Assembly: GCA_004000515.1 (NCBI GenBank)
Contig: CP034537.1
Location: 1,054,001-1,118,000, forward strand
Origin: Pseudomonas poae
GTDB lineage: Bacteria > Pseudomonadota > Gammaproteobacteria > Pseudomonadales > Pseudomonadaceae
Direction: 5' to 3'
Length of the DNA: 64,000 nt
The notes under the pieces are model-generated. The model made no database searches and was not told the DNA's origin. It saw only the letters and a list, made by a program, of their open reading frames with translations. Each line of letters begins with the position of its first letter. The first letter of the stretch is position 1. The position numbers and the translations under genes were made by a program. Below are positions 25,836 to 36,439 of the stretch, one piece after another.

Positions 25836-27362
25836 ATGACTACTACGCCTAAACCTTTGGTCCTGATAATTCTCGATGGCTTCGGACACAGTGAAAGCCA
25901 CCATGACAACGCGGTGTACGCGGCCAAGAAGCCGGTCCTCGACCGCCTGACCGCTACCGTCCCCAACGGCCTGATCTCCGGTTCCGGCATGGACGTAGGG
26001 CTGCCGGACGGCCAGATGGGCAACTCGGAAGTCGGCCACATGAACCTGGGCGCCGGACGAGTGGTCTATCAAGACTTCACTCGCGTGACCAAAGCGATCC
26101 GTGATGGTGAGTTCTTCGAGAACCCGACCATCTGCGCCGCAGTCGATAAAGCCGTGGCCGCCGGCAAGGCCGTGCACTTCATGGGCCTGCTGTCGGACGG
26201 TGGCGTACACAGCCACCAGGACCACTTGGTCGCCATGGCCGAACTGGCGTTCAAGCGCGGCGCCGACAAAATCTACCTGCACGCCTTCCTCGACGGTCGC
26301 GACACTCCGCCGAAAAGCGCGCAATCGTCCATCGAATTGCTGGACGCCACCTTCGCCGCACTGGGCAAAGGCCGCATCGCCAGCCTGGTCGGCCGTTATT
26401 TCGCCATGGACCGCGACAACCGCTGGGACCGCGTGTCCCAGGCCTACAACCTGATTGTCGACGGTCAGGCTGAATTCCACGCTGCCACCGCCCAGGAAGG
26501 CCTGGAAGCCGCCTACGCCCGTGGCGAGAGCGACGAGTTCGTCAAAGCCACCACCATCGGCGAGCCGGTGAAAGTGGAAGACGGCGACGCCGTGGTGTTC
26601 ATGAACTTCCGCGCCGACCGCGCCCGCGAGCTCAGCCGCGTATTTGTCGAAGACGGCTTCAAAGAGTTCGAACGCGCACGCCAGCCAAAGGTGCAGTACG
26701 TCGGCCTGACCCAATACGCCGCCAGCATTCCAGCGCCTGCCGCCTTCGCACCGGGCAGCCTGGAAAACGTGCTGGGCGACTACCTGGCCAAGAACGGCAA
26801 GACCCAACTGCGCATCGCCGAAACCGAAAAATACGCACACGTGACCTTCTTCTTCTCCGGTGGCCGTGAAGAACCGTTCCCGGGCGAAGAGCGCATCCTG
26901 ATTCCATCGCCAAAAGTCGCCACCTACGACCTGCAGCCGGAAATGAGCGCGCCGGAAGTCACCGACAAGATCGTCGACGCCATTGAGCACCAGCGTTATG
27001 ACGTGATCGTGGTCAACTACGCCAACGGTGACATGGTCGGCCACAGCGGCAACCTGGAAGCCGCGACCAAGGCCGTGGAATGCCTGGACACATGCGTAGG
27101 CCGCATCGTAGAGGCGCTGGAAAAAGTTGGCGGCGAAGCGCTGATCACTGCTGACCATGGCAACTGCGAACAAATGTCCGATGAGTCCACCGGTCAGGCC
27201 CATACTGCGCACACGACCGAGCCGGTGCCGTTCATCTATGTCGGCAAGCGTGATTTGAAAGTGCGCGAAGGCGGCGTGCTGGCGGACGTGGCGCCGACCA
27301 TGCTGAAGCTGATGGGGCTGGAGAAGCCAGTGGAGATGACCGGCACTTCGATTCTGGTCTGA
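25836..27362 (+). CDS. gpmI: 2,3-bisphosphoglycerate-independent phosphoglycerate mutase
   Basis: Interconverts 3- and 2-phosphoglycerate in glycolysis, using two metal ions. 508 residues, normal length. The nucleophile is Ser64 in [39 protein letters not shown], the metal-binding [13 protein letters not shown] and [10 protein letters not shown] are all present. Start ATG 25836 follows a GAGAGGA site. It is divergent from the secB operon. Confidence 0.96.
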   Translation: MTTTPKPLVLIILDGFGHSESHHDNAVYAAKKPVLDRLTATVPNGLISGSGMDVGLPDGQMGNSEVGHMNLGAGRVVYQDFTRVTKAIRDGEFFENPTICAAVDKAVAAGKAVHFMGLLSDGGVHSHQDHLVAMAELAFKRGADKIYLHAFLDGRDTPPKSAQSSIELLDATFAALGKGRIASLVGRYFAMDRDNRWDRVSQAYNLIVDGQAEFHAATAQEGLEAAYARGESDEFVKATTIGEPVKVEDGDAVVFMNFRADRARELSRVFVEDGFKEFERARQPKVQYVGLTQYAASIPAPAAFAPGSLENVLGDYLAKNGKTQLRIAETEKYAHVTFFFSGGREEPFPGEERILIPSPKVATYDLQPEMSAPEVTDKIVDAIEHQRYDVIVVNYANGDMVGHSGNLEAATKAVECLDTCVGRIVEALEKVGGEALITADHGNCEQMSDESTGQAHTAHTTEPVPFIYVGKRDLKVREGGVLADVAPTMLKLMGLEKPVEMTGTSILV

Positions 27363-27386
27363 TCCAAAGCGCACCACAAAACCAGT

Positions 27387-27474
27387 GTGGGAGCGGGCTT
27401 GCTCGCGAATGCGGTAGTTCAGCCGATATTTTCGGCGACTGACACACCGCATTCGCGAGCAAGCCCGCTCCCAC
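27387..27474. repeat. paired REP (BIME) after gpmI
   Basis: GTGGGAGCGGGCTTGCTCGC at 27387 and its inverted copy ending at 27474, 'GCTCGCGAAT' variant, in the gpmI/envC gap. Confidence 0.9.
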
Positions 27475-27620
27475 ATTTGTTTTGCACAGCTTTCAGAGAT
27501 GTCTTTTAGCCATACCCTCGCCACTCGGCAGCTATCTTGCCCCCAGCCCGAATTGGGCGTTTTTTTGCCGCAGTTGGCGGGCATACTAGGCCGTCCATTT
27601 CCCTGGTGTCGCCCGCCTCT

Positions 27621-28913
27621 ATGCTTCGCGCCTTGATTACCCTCGCTCTTGTCTGCCTGCTCCAACCGGCGTTTGCCGATGAGCGCGCACAAACCCAACA
27701 ACAGTTGGACGCTACGCGTCAGGACATTACCGAGCTGAAAAAACTGCTCGGCAAGCTCCAGGAAGAGAAATCCGGGGTGCAGAAAGACCTGCGCGGCACG
27801 GAAACCGAGATGGGCAAGCTGGAGAAGCAGGTCCAGGAGCTGCAAAAGAATTAAAGAAGAGCGAGTCGGAACTGGAGCGACTCGACGCTGAGAAAAAAAA
27901 ACTCCAGAGCGCACGCGTTGAACAGCAACGCCTGATCGCGATCCAGGCTCGCGCCGCCTACCAGAGCGGCCGCCAGGAATACCTCAAGCTGCTGCTCAAC
28001 CAGCAGAACCCGGAAAAATTCGCCCGCACCCTCACTTACTACGACTACCTGAGCAAGGCTCGCCTGGAGCAATTGAAAAGCTTCAACGAGACGCTGCGCC
28101 AGTTGGTCAATGTCGAGCAGGAAATCGCCAACCAGCAATCGCAGCTGGAAGACCAGAAAACCGCCCTCAACGCCCAGCGTGACGAACTGGACAAGGTGCG
28201 CAAGGAACGCCAACTGGCCCTGGCCAAGCTCAATGACGACGTAAAGGCCCGTGACGCCAAGCTGCAGGCCCGCGAGCAAGACCAGGCCGACCTGGCCAAA
28301 GTGCTCAAGACCATCGAAGAAACCCTGGCTCGCCAGGCACGTGAGGCCGAAGAAGCGCGGCAAAAGCGCTGATCGCCCAGCAGGAGGCCGAAAAAAAGCG
28401 CCAGCGTGAGGCCGAACTGGCAGCCACCTCGGACGCCCCGGCACCGCGTAAACCGGCGCATGCAGCCCCTGGCCCGCTGGTTTCCAGTGCCGGCGAGAAC
28501 TTCGGCGGCCCTTTGCTTCAGCACGCGGCAAACTTCCATGGCCAGTTGATGGTCGATTACTGGCACGCTTTGGGGAAACCCGTGGCGATGACACCCGTGC
28601 GAAATGGGATGGCGTGATGATCAGCGCCTCCGCCGGCAGCCAGGTGCATGCCGTTCATGGTGGGCGCGTGGTGTTTGCCGATTGGTTGCGGGGCGCCGGT
28701 TTGTTGGTGATTCTTGACCACGGTAATGGCTATTTGAGCCTTTACGGCCACAATCAGACTTTACTCAAGTCGGCAGGTGATGTTGTAAAAGCCGGTGAAT
28801 CCATCTCCACTGTCGGTAACAGTGGTGGCCAGGACACCCCGGCGCTGTACTTCGCTATTCGTCAGCAGGGTCGCCCGAGCGATCCTGCACAATGGTGCCG
28901 TTCCCAAGGATAG
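27621..28913 (+). CDS. EnvC-like murein hydrolase activator, M23 domain (three frameshifts)
   Basis: Periplasmic activator of cell-division amidases; about 430 residues after repair. A signal peptide (MLRALITLALVCLLQPAFA) is followed by a long coiled coil (QLDATRQDITELKKLLGKLQEE and beyond) and a C-terminal LytM/M23 domain (GVMISASAGSQVHAVHGGRVVFADW, ILDHGNGYLSLYGHN). The M23 metal ligands appear degenerate, as in EnvC. Frames change at about 27843 (CAAAAGAATTAAAG), 28361 (GGCAAAAGCGC) and 28510 (GGCCCTTTGC); each is fixed by one extra base in a homopolymer. Located between gpmI and ctpA, as usual in Pseudomonas. Confidence 0.88.
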
Positions 28914-28943
28914 GGCCGCATCTACATTAGGAGTTCGTTCGAC

Positions 28944-30260
28944 ATGCTGCATTTGTCCCGCCTCACTTCGCTGGCCCTGACCATCGCCCTGGTGATCGGT
29001 GCGCCGCTGGCGTTTGCCGACCAGGCCGCCCCAGCCGCACCCGCTGCGAGCGCCGCGACCACCAAGGCGCCGCTGCCGCTGGACGAGCTGCGCACCTTTG
29101 CCGAGGTCATGGACCGCATCAAGGCCGCGTATGTCGAACCCGTAGACGACAAGACCCTGCTGGAGAATGCCATCAAGGGCATGCTCAGCAACCTTGATCC
29201 GCACTCCGCCTACCTGGGCCCGGAAGATTTCGCCGAGCTGCAGGAAAGCACGAGCGGTGAATTCGGCGGCTTGGGCATCGAAGTCGGCTCCGAGGACGGC
29301 AACGTCAAGGTCGTATCACCCATCGACGACACCCCAGCGTCTAAGGCCGGTATTCAGGCCGGCGACTTTATCGTCAAGATCAATGGCCAGCCAACGCGCG
29401 GCCAGACCATGACCGAAGCCGTCGACAAGATGCGCGGCAAGATCGGCCAAAAAATCACCCTGACCCTAGTACGCGACGGCGGCACGCCGTTCGACGTGAC
29501 GCTGACCCGCGCGACCATCACGGTCAAGAGCGTGAAGAGCCAGTTGCTGGAGTCCGGCTACGGCTACATCCGTATTACCCAATTCCAGGTCAAGACCGGC
29601 GACGAAGTGGCCAAGGCCCTGGCCAAGCTGCGTAAAGACAACGGCAAGAAGCTTAACGGCATCGTGCTGGACCTGCGTAACAACCCAGGCGGCGTGCTGC
29701 AGGCAGCGGTGGAAGTGGTCGATCACTTCATTACCAAAGGCCTGATCGTGTACACCAAGGGCCGTATCGCCAACTCCGAGCTGCGGTTCTCGGCCACCGG
29801 CAACGACCTCAGCGAAGGCGTGCCACTGGCCGTGCTGATCAACGGCGGCAGCGCCTCGGCGTCGGAAATCGTCGCCGGCGCCCTGCAAGACCAGAAGCGC
29901 GGCGTGCTGATGGGCACCACCAGCTTCGGTAAAGGCTCGGTGCAAACCGTGTTGCCGCTGAACAATGATCGCGCGCTGAAAATCACCACGGCGCTGTACT
30001 ACACGCCAAACGGCCGCTCGATCCAGGCCCAGGGCATCGTGCCGGACATCGAAGTGCGCAAGGCCAAGATCACCAGCGAGTCCGATGGCGAGTACTACAA
30101 AGAGGCGGACCTGCAAGGTCACCTGGGCAATGGCAACGGCGGTGCCGACCAGCCAACCGGCAGCGGCACCAAAGCCAAGCCGATGCCGCAGGACGATGAC
30201 TATCAACTGGCCCAGGCGCTGAGCCTGCTCAAGGGCTTGAGCATTACTCGCAGCCGTTGA
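28944..30260 (+). CDS. ctpA: S41 family carboxy-terminal processing protease
   Basis: Periplasmic serine protease that trims C-termini and degrades peptidoglycan hydrolases. 438 residues. Signal peptide to about residue 28, then a PDZ domain (about 95-175, GGLGIEVGSEDG, ASKAGIQAGDFIVKING). The Ser/Lys dyad is in NGGSASASEIVAGAL and GTTSFGKGSVQTV. It follows envC by 30 bases and is directly followed by the deacetylase gene, so all three probably form an operon. Confidence 0.94.
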   Translation: MLHLSRLTSLALTIALVIGAPLAFADQAAPAAPAASAATTKAPLPLDELRTFAEVMDRIKAAYVEPVDDKTLLENAIKGMLSNLDPHSAYLGPEDFAELQESTSGEFGGLGIEVGSEDGNVKVVSPIDDTPASKAGIQAGDFIVKINGQPTRGQTMTEAVDKMRGKIGQKITLTLVRDGGTPFDVTLTRATITVKSVKSQLLESGYGYIRITQFQVKTGDEVAKALAKLRKDNGKKLNGIVLDLRNNPGGVLQAAVEVVDHFITKGLIVYTKGRIANSELRFSATGNDLSEGVPLAVLINGGSASASEIVAGALQDQKRGVLMGTTSFGKGSVQTVLPLNNDRALKITTALYYTPNGRSIQAQGIVPDIEVRKAKITSESDGEYYKEADLQGHLGNGNGGADQPTGSGTKAKPMPQDDDYQLAQALSLLKGLSITRSR

Positions 30261-30261
30261 T

Positions 30262-31046
30262 ATGCGTTTTGCCCTGATCATCGCTGTGCTTTGCAGCCTG
30301 GCAGGGGTCGCCCACGCGGCCCCTGCCGGCGAACCTCATAAAGCCTACCTGACCCTCATCATCGACGACCTCGGGCAAAACCTGCCTCGGGATCGTCGCG
30401 TGTTGGCCCTGCCTGGTCCTGTGACCACGGCGATCATGCCCGACACCCCCACGCCGCCGAGTTTGCCCGCGAAGCCCACAAGGCCGGCAAGATCGTGATC
30501 CTGCACATGCCCATGGACCCGGCCACCGGCCCGTTTGCCTGGCACCCCGACCTGCCCATCGAAGAACTCGGCAAACGCCTGGAAGCCGCCTTCAAGGCCG
30601 TGCCCTACACCGCCGGCATCAACAATCATATGGGCAGCCGCATGACCGCCCAGCCGCAAGCGATGGCCTGGCTGATGGCCGAACTGCAGCGACGCAACAA
30701 GTTTTTCGTCGACAGCCGCACCAGCGCGCAGACCGTCGCGGCGGCCGAAGCCCAGAAGATCGGGTTGGCCCATGTCTCGCGGGATGTGTTCCTCGATGAC
30801 GAACGCACCGAAGCCGCCATCACCACCCAATTGCAGACAGCAATCAAGTTGGCCCATAAGCAAGGTTCGGCGGTGATGATCGGTCACCCTTATCCACAGA
30901 CGCTGGCGGTGCTCGAACGTGAATTGCCCAAGCTCAAGGCCCAGGGCGTCGACTGGATTGATATCAAGTTGATGATCAGCGTGCGCAGCAATCAGGCGAT
31001 GGCTGCACATGGAAAAAACGGCACCTACGTGCCCGCGCACAGATAG
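30262..31046 (+). CDS. divergent polysaccharide deacetylase family protein (one frameshift)
   Basis: YibQ-like periplasmic protein of about 261 residues with a signal peptide (MRFALIIAVLCSLAGVAHA). Family blocks are LTLIIDDLGQN, ILHMPMDP, GINNHMGSRMT, FFVDSRTSA and VMIGHPYPQT. The first aspartate pair and the NNHMGS histidine are kept, but it is not known to be catalytically active. The frame breaks at 30444-30449 where six C (ACCCCCCAC for TPH) are read as five. It starts 1 base after the ctpA stop. Confidence 0.88.
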
Positions 31047-31109
31047 ATACCGCTCGGCCCCGCACGCACTGCTCGATAGTTGAAGCTCCAATCAACTGGA
31101 GAGCCCTCC

Positions 31110-32399
31110 ATGAAGCCTTTGCAATATAAAGATCTGCTAATCAGCTTTACCAGCGAGTTTCTGCCTGTGTGGAGCGACAAGACATCTGGTGCGCACAAAG
31201 CCGTCGGTCTCTGGCGCCCCAGCTCAGCATCCAATGCACTGATTTCGTTTTTTCCCCTGGGGGATGTTGCGGTCGACCACTATCGCAATATCAACAATCG
31301 CAAAGTCGTTGCAGTGGTCAGCGACGTCAACAACATTGATGGTACCGCCCTGCGCCCACCGCTCGATTATCAGTTGGTGTGGCACGATAAAGGATCGGGC
31401 GCACGAAACGACGCGTCCATTTGGCGTCCAGTGCCGCCAGAAGGCTATGTCGCGATGGGGCTGGTGCACGGCGTGGATTACGACAAACCCTCGACCCAGG
31501 CCGTGCGCTGTGTTCGCGAAGACCTGGTCGTGGCCTCCCAGGTCGGTAAGCTGCTATGGGATGACAAGGGCAGCGGCTCTGACAACGATTTGAGTATCTG
31601 GTCTGTTAATGCGCCCGATGCATCCGCCGGCGAGCTCTATCTGGCCCCCGGCACGTTCGTTGGCACTGACAGCTACTCCAAAAGGGCCTTGTCACCTATT
31701 CGCTGCGCCTGGAACTGACCGCGCAATTCAACCCGCTCCCCCACCGCCCGCCCTCACCGGGCACGAAAGCCCGGCGCCGGATGAAACCACGTCCACGTCC
31801 CATGTCTGCGAACTGCCCTGGTTCTGCGTAAAAGACCCCGAATTGGCGGCGATCGAACAGCTGCAATCGTCGCCGGTTTACAGGCTTGAGCGCACGGATC
31901 GTCATCTTTTGCAGGCTTTGGGCACAACACAGAGGCGACCAGCCAGCCTTTCATGTGGACAGCCACCAAAGGCGAAGCGGGATGGAACGCCTGGGCCCTG
32001 ACGGCTAACACGAGCATTGACCTGTATAAAGAGTGGCCCGCGCGCGCGAATGCCTTCGAGTTGAGCTTCTCGGCACATCTGGATCGGAACTTCACCCACA
32101 CCCAACGTACTGCGAAAGGCTGGACACAATCTTCGCCGCTGGAAATCATCACTTACGTCCCGCCAAAGAAAGCCGTGGCGGCGTACTTGATACAGAGTGA
32201 GTTCCGTCTGCTGCGCCAGGACGACAGCCAAGTGTCGGGCACGGTGATCTATACCAATGGCGACCAGGTGTATATGAGCGAATCCCCCGAAGCCAAACCA
32301 TTGCCGGAAGAGATGCCCGCCCTCCAGCAAGCGCCTCCAGCAGAACCTGAGCTAGAGGTATCCGGCCATGATCCGATCGACGACACCCTCGCCCCGTAA
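31110..32399 (+). CDS. Vps62-related protein (three frameshifts)
   Basis: About 430 residues after repair. The N-terminal half (to 31680) shows the repeated beta-strand pattern of Vps62/DUF946 proteins: VWSDKTSGAHKAVGLWRP, VWHDKGSGARNDASIWRP and LWDDKGSGSDNDLSIWSV. The second half continues with DETTSTSHVCELPWFCVKDP and FMWTATKGEAGWNAWALTA, ending at 32397-32399. Frame changes at about 31679 (AAAAGGG), 31737 (CTCCCCCAC) and 31921 (GGGCACAAC) are each repaired by one base. Function is unknown. ATG 31110 follows a GGAGAG site. The tail overlaps the convergent binding-protein gene by 48 bases. Confidence 0.7.
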
Positions 32400-33107
32400 C
32401 TGATCAAGTGCCGCCTGAAGCTTGGCGACCACTTCATCGGGCACGTCTTTGTTCAGGGCCAGGTACAGCTGGGCGCTGTTGAAACGTAAGACAGTTTTCA
32501 GTTGGGTCACCCCGACCTGGCGGGCCAGGTAACGGCCCGCCGGATCACCGGTAGCCCACAAGTCGATCTGGCCATCCACCAGCTTTTGCGCGTTGTCCTG
32601 GTCACGCAGCGCAACAATCGGGTTGAGCCCCTGCTTCTCCAAGGTCTCGGCGATGGCATCGCCCTTATAGGCACCGATCTTGTAGCGCCGTGCTTGCTCA
32701 AGGTCGGCCAACTCGATCTTGCTGTCGGCTTTCGCCAGCATCACCCAATCGTCCGGGCCGATGGGGCCAACCCATTTGAACAGCGCCTCCCGGTCAGGCA
32801 GGCGCGCCATCACGAATACGCCGTAGCCGGGTTTTTCCAGGGCGAGCTTGTAGATGCGCTCCCAAGGGAAACGCAGGGTTAGGTTGTAGGAGATGCCGGC
32901 GCGCTTGAAGGTCTCGCGCACGATGTCCACGGCGATGCCTTCGATGTTCTCTTCTTTGGCGAAGTTCTTGCCGTTTTTCGCCATGTTGTACGGCGGGAAG
33001 TTTTCCGTCAGCAACACCAGGGCGGTGCCGGACGGTTCCTCAGCGTGGGCCGAACCCACCAGGAGGATGGACGTACTGGCGAGGGCAAGCAGCAAGTGTT
33101 TGAACAT
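32352..33107 (-). CDS. periplasmic amino-acid-binding-type protein
   Basis: 251-residue solute-binding fold of family 3. Signal peptide MFKHLLLALASTSILLVGSAHA, then ALVLLTENFPPYNMAK, IEGIAVDIVRETFKRAGISYNLTLRFPW, and a C-terminal LNKDVPDEVVAKLQAALDQLRGEGVVDRI helix. No transporter genes are adjacent, so it may be an orphan sensor or binding protein. The ATG at 33105-33107 was chosen because the signal peptide begins there; a 17-residue upstream extension is not hydrophobic. It follows hisF on the same strand (66-base gap). Confidence 0.85.
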   Translation of the reverse strand: MFKHLLLALASTSILLVGSAHAEEPSGTALVLLTENFPPYNMAKNGKNFAKEENIEGIAVDIVRETFKRAGISYNLTLRFPWERIYKLALEKPGYGVFVMARLPDREALFKWVGPIGPDDWVMLAKADSKIELADLEQARRYKIGAYKGDAIAETLEKQGLNPIVALRDQDNAQKLVDGQIDLWATGDPAGRYLARQVGVTQLKTVLRFNSAQLYLALNKDVPDEVVAKLQAALDQLRGEGVVDRIMAGYL

Positions 33108-33173
33108 GAAGGTTACCGAAATCCATGGCAAGCGCAGAGAGTGCCCCGCGCCTGCCATGGTGTCCAGCAGCGT

Positions 33174-33944
33174 TTAGCGAACGACGATACCGCGCGCGGC
33201 CATGTAGGCCTTGGCCTCGGGAACGGTGTATTCGCCAAAGTGGAAAATACTCGCCGCCAGCACTGCACTGGCGTGGCCTTCGATCACGCCGTCGGCCAGG
33301 TGTTGCAGGTTGCCGACGCCACCCGAGGCGATCACCGGAATGCCCAGTGCATCACTGATGGCGCGGGTCACGCCGAGGTCGAAGCCGTTTTTCATGCCGT
33401 CCTGGTCCATGCTGGTCAGCAGGATTTCACCGGCGCCCAGGCCTTCCATCTTCATCGCCCACTCCACCGCGTCGAGGCCGGTCGGCTTGCGACCGCCGTG
33501 GGTGAAGATTTCCCAGCGCGGGGTTTCGCCCGGGCCGGAAACCTTCTTGGCGTCGATGGCCACCACGATGCATTGCGAGCCAAAGTGCTGCGCGGCCTCG
33601 CCGACAAACTCCGGGTTGAACACGGCGGCGGTGTTGATCGAAACCTTGTCCGCGCCGGCATTGAGCAGGTTGCGGATGTCTTGCACGGTGCGCACGCCAC
33701 CGCCCACGGTCAGCGGGATAAAGACCTGGCTGGCCATGCGCTCCACGGTATGCAATGTGGTGTCGCGGCCGTCGACGCTGGCGGTGATGTCGAGGAAGGT
33801 AATCTCGTCGGCACCCTGCTCATCGTAGCGACGGGCAATTTCCACCGGGTCGCCGGCGTCGCGGATGTTCTCGAACTTGACGCCCTTGACCACGCGACCG
33901 TTGTCGACGTCCAGGCAAGGGATGATGCGTTTGGCCAGCGCCAT
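33174..33944 (-). CDS. hisF: imidazole glycerol phosphate synthase cyclase subunit
   Basis: Forms imidazole glycerol phosphate and AICAR from PRFAR using ammonia from HisH. 256-residue TIM barrel with catalytic Asp11 ([10 protein letters not shown]) and the second aspartate in IVVAIDAKK, plus the phosphate-binding loops VGGGVR and ASGGVGN. Last gene of the his operon in this window, 9 bases after hisA. Confidence 0.96.
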   Translation of the reverse strand: MALAKRIIPCLDVDNGRVVKGVKFENIRDAGDPVEIARRYDEQGADEITFLDITASVDGRDTTLHTVERMASQVFIPLTVGGGVRTVQDIRNLLNAGADKVSINTAAVFNPEFVGEAAQHFGSQCIVVAIDAKKVSGPGETPRWEIFTHGGRKPTGLDAVEWAMKMEGLGAGEILLTSMDQDGMKNGFDLGVTRAISDALGIPVIASGGVGNLQHLADGVIEGHASAVLAASIFHFGEYTVPEAKAYMAARGIVVR

Positions 33945-33953
33945 GGTCAGTCC

Positions 33954-34690
33954 TCAGCCGTTGTAGGCGTCGCAGTAAGCCTGGGCTTCGGCAACGTCCA
34001 GGGTACCTTCGTAGATCGCACGACCGGTGATGGCGCCGATGATGCCCGGCGCCTTGGCGTCCAGCAGCGACTTGATGTCACCCAGGTTGTGGATACCACC
34101 GGATGCAATCACCGGGATCCTGGTAGCCGCCGCCAACGCAGCGGTGAACGGTACGTTGCAGCCCTGCATCATGCCGTCTTTGGCAATGTCGGTATAAACG
34201 ATGGCAGACACGCCGTCGGCTTCGAACTGCTTGGCCAGGTCGATCACCTGCACGGTGCTGATTTCGGCCCAGCCGTCGGTGGCGACGAAACCGTCCTTGG
34301 CGTCCAGGCCAACGATGACCTTGCCAGGGAACGCGCGGCACGCTTCGGCGACAAAGGCCGGGTCTTTCACCGCCTTGGTGCCGATGATCACGTAGCTCAC
34401 GCCTGCCTTGACGTAGTGCTCGATGGTTTCCAGCGAGCGAATACCGCCGCCGATCTGGATCGGCAGGTTCGGTAACGCTTGGCGATGGCGGTAACCACCT
34501 CGCCGTTGACCGGTTGGCCTTCGAAGGCGCCGTTCAAGTCCACCAGATGCAGGCGACGGCAGCCTCCTTCTACCCATTTGGCAGCCATGCTAACCGGGTC
34601 ATCGGAGAACACGGTGGAGTCTTCCATGCGGCCTTGGCGCAGACGTACGCAGGCGCCGTCCTTGAGATCGATAGCGGGGATAATCAGCAT
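33954..34690 (-). CDS. hisA: ProFAR isomerase HisA (one frameshift)
   Basis: Isomerises ProFAR to PRFAR, a TIM barrel of about 245 residues after repair. The N-terminal frame has [20 protein letters not shown] (catalytic Asp8) and [15 protein letters not shown]. The second has [19 protein letters not shown]-type [14 protein letters not shown] and [13 protein letters not shown]. The join is at 34471-34472: TACCCGAAC (YPN of KRYPNLPIQ) is read as TACCGAAC, one C short. Confidence 0.94.
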
Positions 34691-34729
34691 CTGGCAAACC
34701 TTATTCGATATTCAGCAATGCTTGGGAAA

Positions 34730-34987
34730 TCAGGGTTTCTCAAGCGACCACAAGTCGCTTTCGATGCTTTCGAACCTTTCTTTAAGGAGCGTCTGCGTGT
34801 CGAAAATCGCCTTGTTGTAATAGTGCGGAGCAACTTCGGTGGTGAACAGTTCGAGGATCTCGGCGACCTCGAACGAACCCAGCTTCAGCTCGAAGCGATC
34901 TTCCATGAAACGCTTGATCTTGAGGGTAGCCTCACTCTCCTGTTCGGGCGTGAGGTTCAAGACCGGCAACTTCGGCTTGCGGCTCAT
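34730..34987 (-). CDS. DUF2164 family protein
   Basis: 85 residues: LNLTPEQESEATLKIKRFMEDRFELKLGSFEVAEILELFTTEVAPHYYNKAI is the DUF2164 signature. Function unknown. It sits inside the his operon between hisH (immediately upstream) and hisA (39 bases downstream), an arrangement I recall from other Pseudomonas. Confidence 0.88.
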   Translation of the reverse strand: MSRKPKLPVLNLTPEQESEATLKIKRFMEDRFELKLGSFEVAEILELFTTEVAPHYYNKAIFDTQTLLKERFESIESDLWSLEKP

Positions 34988-35626
34988 TTACCAGCGCCCA
35001 TCCCAGGCGGCGAAGTTCTGCAGCAATTGCAGGCCATGGGTATGGCTCTTCTCCGGATGGAACTGCACGGCAAAGCGCGAACCTTCGGCCAGCGCGGCGG
35101 CGAAGTCGACGCCGTAGTGCCCGCCACCCACCACCTGGCCCGGCTTACCGGCGGCGATGTAGTAGCTGTGCACGAAGTAGAAACGCGCCATGTCCGGCAC
35201 GTCGTGCCACAGCGGGTGATCCACGGTCTGGCGCACTTCGTTCCAGCCCATGTGCGGGACTTTCAGGTGTTCGCCGTCCTCGTGCAGGTCCTTGCCGAAG
35301 AACTTCACCTGGCCCGGGAACAGGCCGATGCAGTCGACACCGTCGTTCTCTTCACTGCTGTCGAGCAAGGCTTGCATGCCCACGCAGATGCCGAGAAACG
35401 GACGGTCCTGGCTGACCTCGCGCACCAGGCTGTCAAAGCCCAGGCGGCGGATCTCGGCCATGCAATCGCGAATCGCGCCGACGCCGGGGAATACCACCCG
35501 GTCAGCTTCGCGAATCACCTGTGCATCGCTGGTGATCAGCACCTTGCCGGCACCTACGTGTTCGAGGGCCTTGGCCACCGAGTGCAGGTTACCCATGCCG
35601 TAATCGATAACCGCGACCGTCTGCAT
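34988..35626 (-). CDS. hisH: imidazole glycerol phosphate synthase glutamine amidotransferase
   Basis: Glutaminase subunit that feeds ammonia to HisF. 212 residues. Class I amidotransferase motifs: oxyanion PGVG, nucleophile Cys in [11 protein letters not shown], and the His-Glu pair in [12 protein letters not shown]. Its ATG (35624-35626) overlaps the hisB stop (TAATG), so translation is coupled. Confidence 0.96.
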   Translation of the reverse strand: MQTVAVIDYGMGNLHSVAKALEHVGAGKVLITSDAQVIREADRVVFPGVGAIRDCMAEIRRLGFDSLVREVSQDRPFLGICVGMQALLDSSEENDGVDCIGLFPGQVKFFGKDLHEDGEHLKVPHMGWNEVRQTVDHPLWHDVPDMARFYFVHSYYIAAGKPGQVVGGGHYGVDFAAALAEGSRFAVQFHPEKSHTHGLQLLQNFAAWDGRW

Positions 35627-36219
35627 TACAGGACGCCCTTGGTCGAAGGCATCTGCCCGGCCATGCGGTCATCGAGCTCAACCGCCATGCGCAGTGCGCG
35701 GCCGAAAGCCTTGAACACGGTTTCGATCTGGTGGTGGGTGTTGGTGCCGCGCAGGTTGTCGATGTGCAGGCTGACAAGCGCGTGGTTGACGAAACCCTGG
35801 AAAAATTCCTGGAACAGGTCGACGTCAAAGCCGCCCACGGTGGCGCGGGTGTACGGCACGTGCATCTGCAGGCCTGGGCGGCCGGAGAAGTCGATGACCA
35901 CACGCGACAGCGCTTCGTCCAGTGGGACATAGGCGTGGCCGTAGCGACGGATGCCTTTTTTGTCGCCGATGGCCTTGGCAAACGCCTGACCGAGGGTGAT
36001 ACCGACATCCTCCACGGTGTGGTGGTCGTCGATATGCAGGTCGCCCTTGCTGACGATATCCAGGTCGATCAGCCCGTGACGGGCGATCTGGTCCAGCATG
36101 TGCTCAAGAAAAGGTACACCGATATCAAATCGGGCCTTTCCGGTGCCATCCAGGTTGATCGAGGCTTTGATCTGGGTTTCCAGAGTGTCGCGCTCGACGG
36201 ACGCCTTACGTTCGGCCAT
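35626..36219 (-). CDS. hisB: imidazoleglycerol-phosphate dehydratase
   Basis: Monofunctional IGPD enzyme of 197 residues. Metal-binding histidines in [23 protein letters not shown]-type [11 protein letters not shown] and [10 protein letters not shown] are all present. The ATG at 36217-36219 is spaced 6 bases from a GGAG site; a GTG one codon earlier is too close to it. First gene of the his operon here. Confidence 0.95.
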   Translation of the reverse strand: MAERKASVERDTLETQIKASINLDGTGKARFDIGVPFLEHMLDQIARHGLIDLDIVSKGDLHIDDHHTVEDVGITLGQAFAKAIGDKKGIRRYGHAYVPLDEALSRVVIDFSGRPGLQMHVPYTRATVGGFDVDLFQEFFQGFVNHALVSLHIDNLRGTNTHHQIETVFKAFGRALRMAVELDDRMAGQMPSTKGVL

Positions 36220-36257
36220 CACCAGCTCCGCAAAATCATTGGGCGAAAAAGGCAGCC

Positions 36258-36263
36258 ATTATA
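36258..36263 (-). promoter_or_regulatory. -10 element for the his operon
   Basis: On the minus strand a perfect TATAAT lies about 40 bases before hisB, in the 220-base gap to the MASE1 gene. The -35 (TTTCTG at 17-base spacing) is weak. Confidence 0.5.
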
Positions 36264-36439
36264 GGGGCGCGGGCGCCAAACAGAAACATCGAAGGGGATA
36301 AGACTGATGGAGTGCCGGTGTTAGACATGTGCATACAACCAGACGCTCCAGGATGGTGCACGCCAAACAATTACCCGGAACCCCATGACGGCTTCGCTGT
36401 ACCATAAACTCAACGTCTAAACCTGATGAATACTGAACC

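Noticed and set aside
25800-27914. 704-codon minus-strand frame over gpmI
   Set aside because: Antisense shadow of gpmI caused by high third-position GC; no family pattern.
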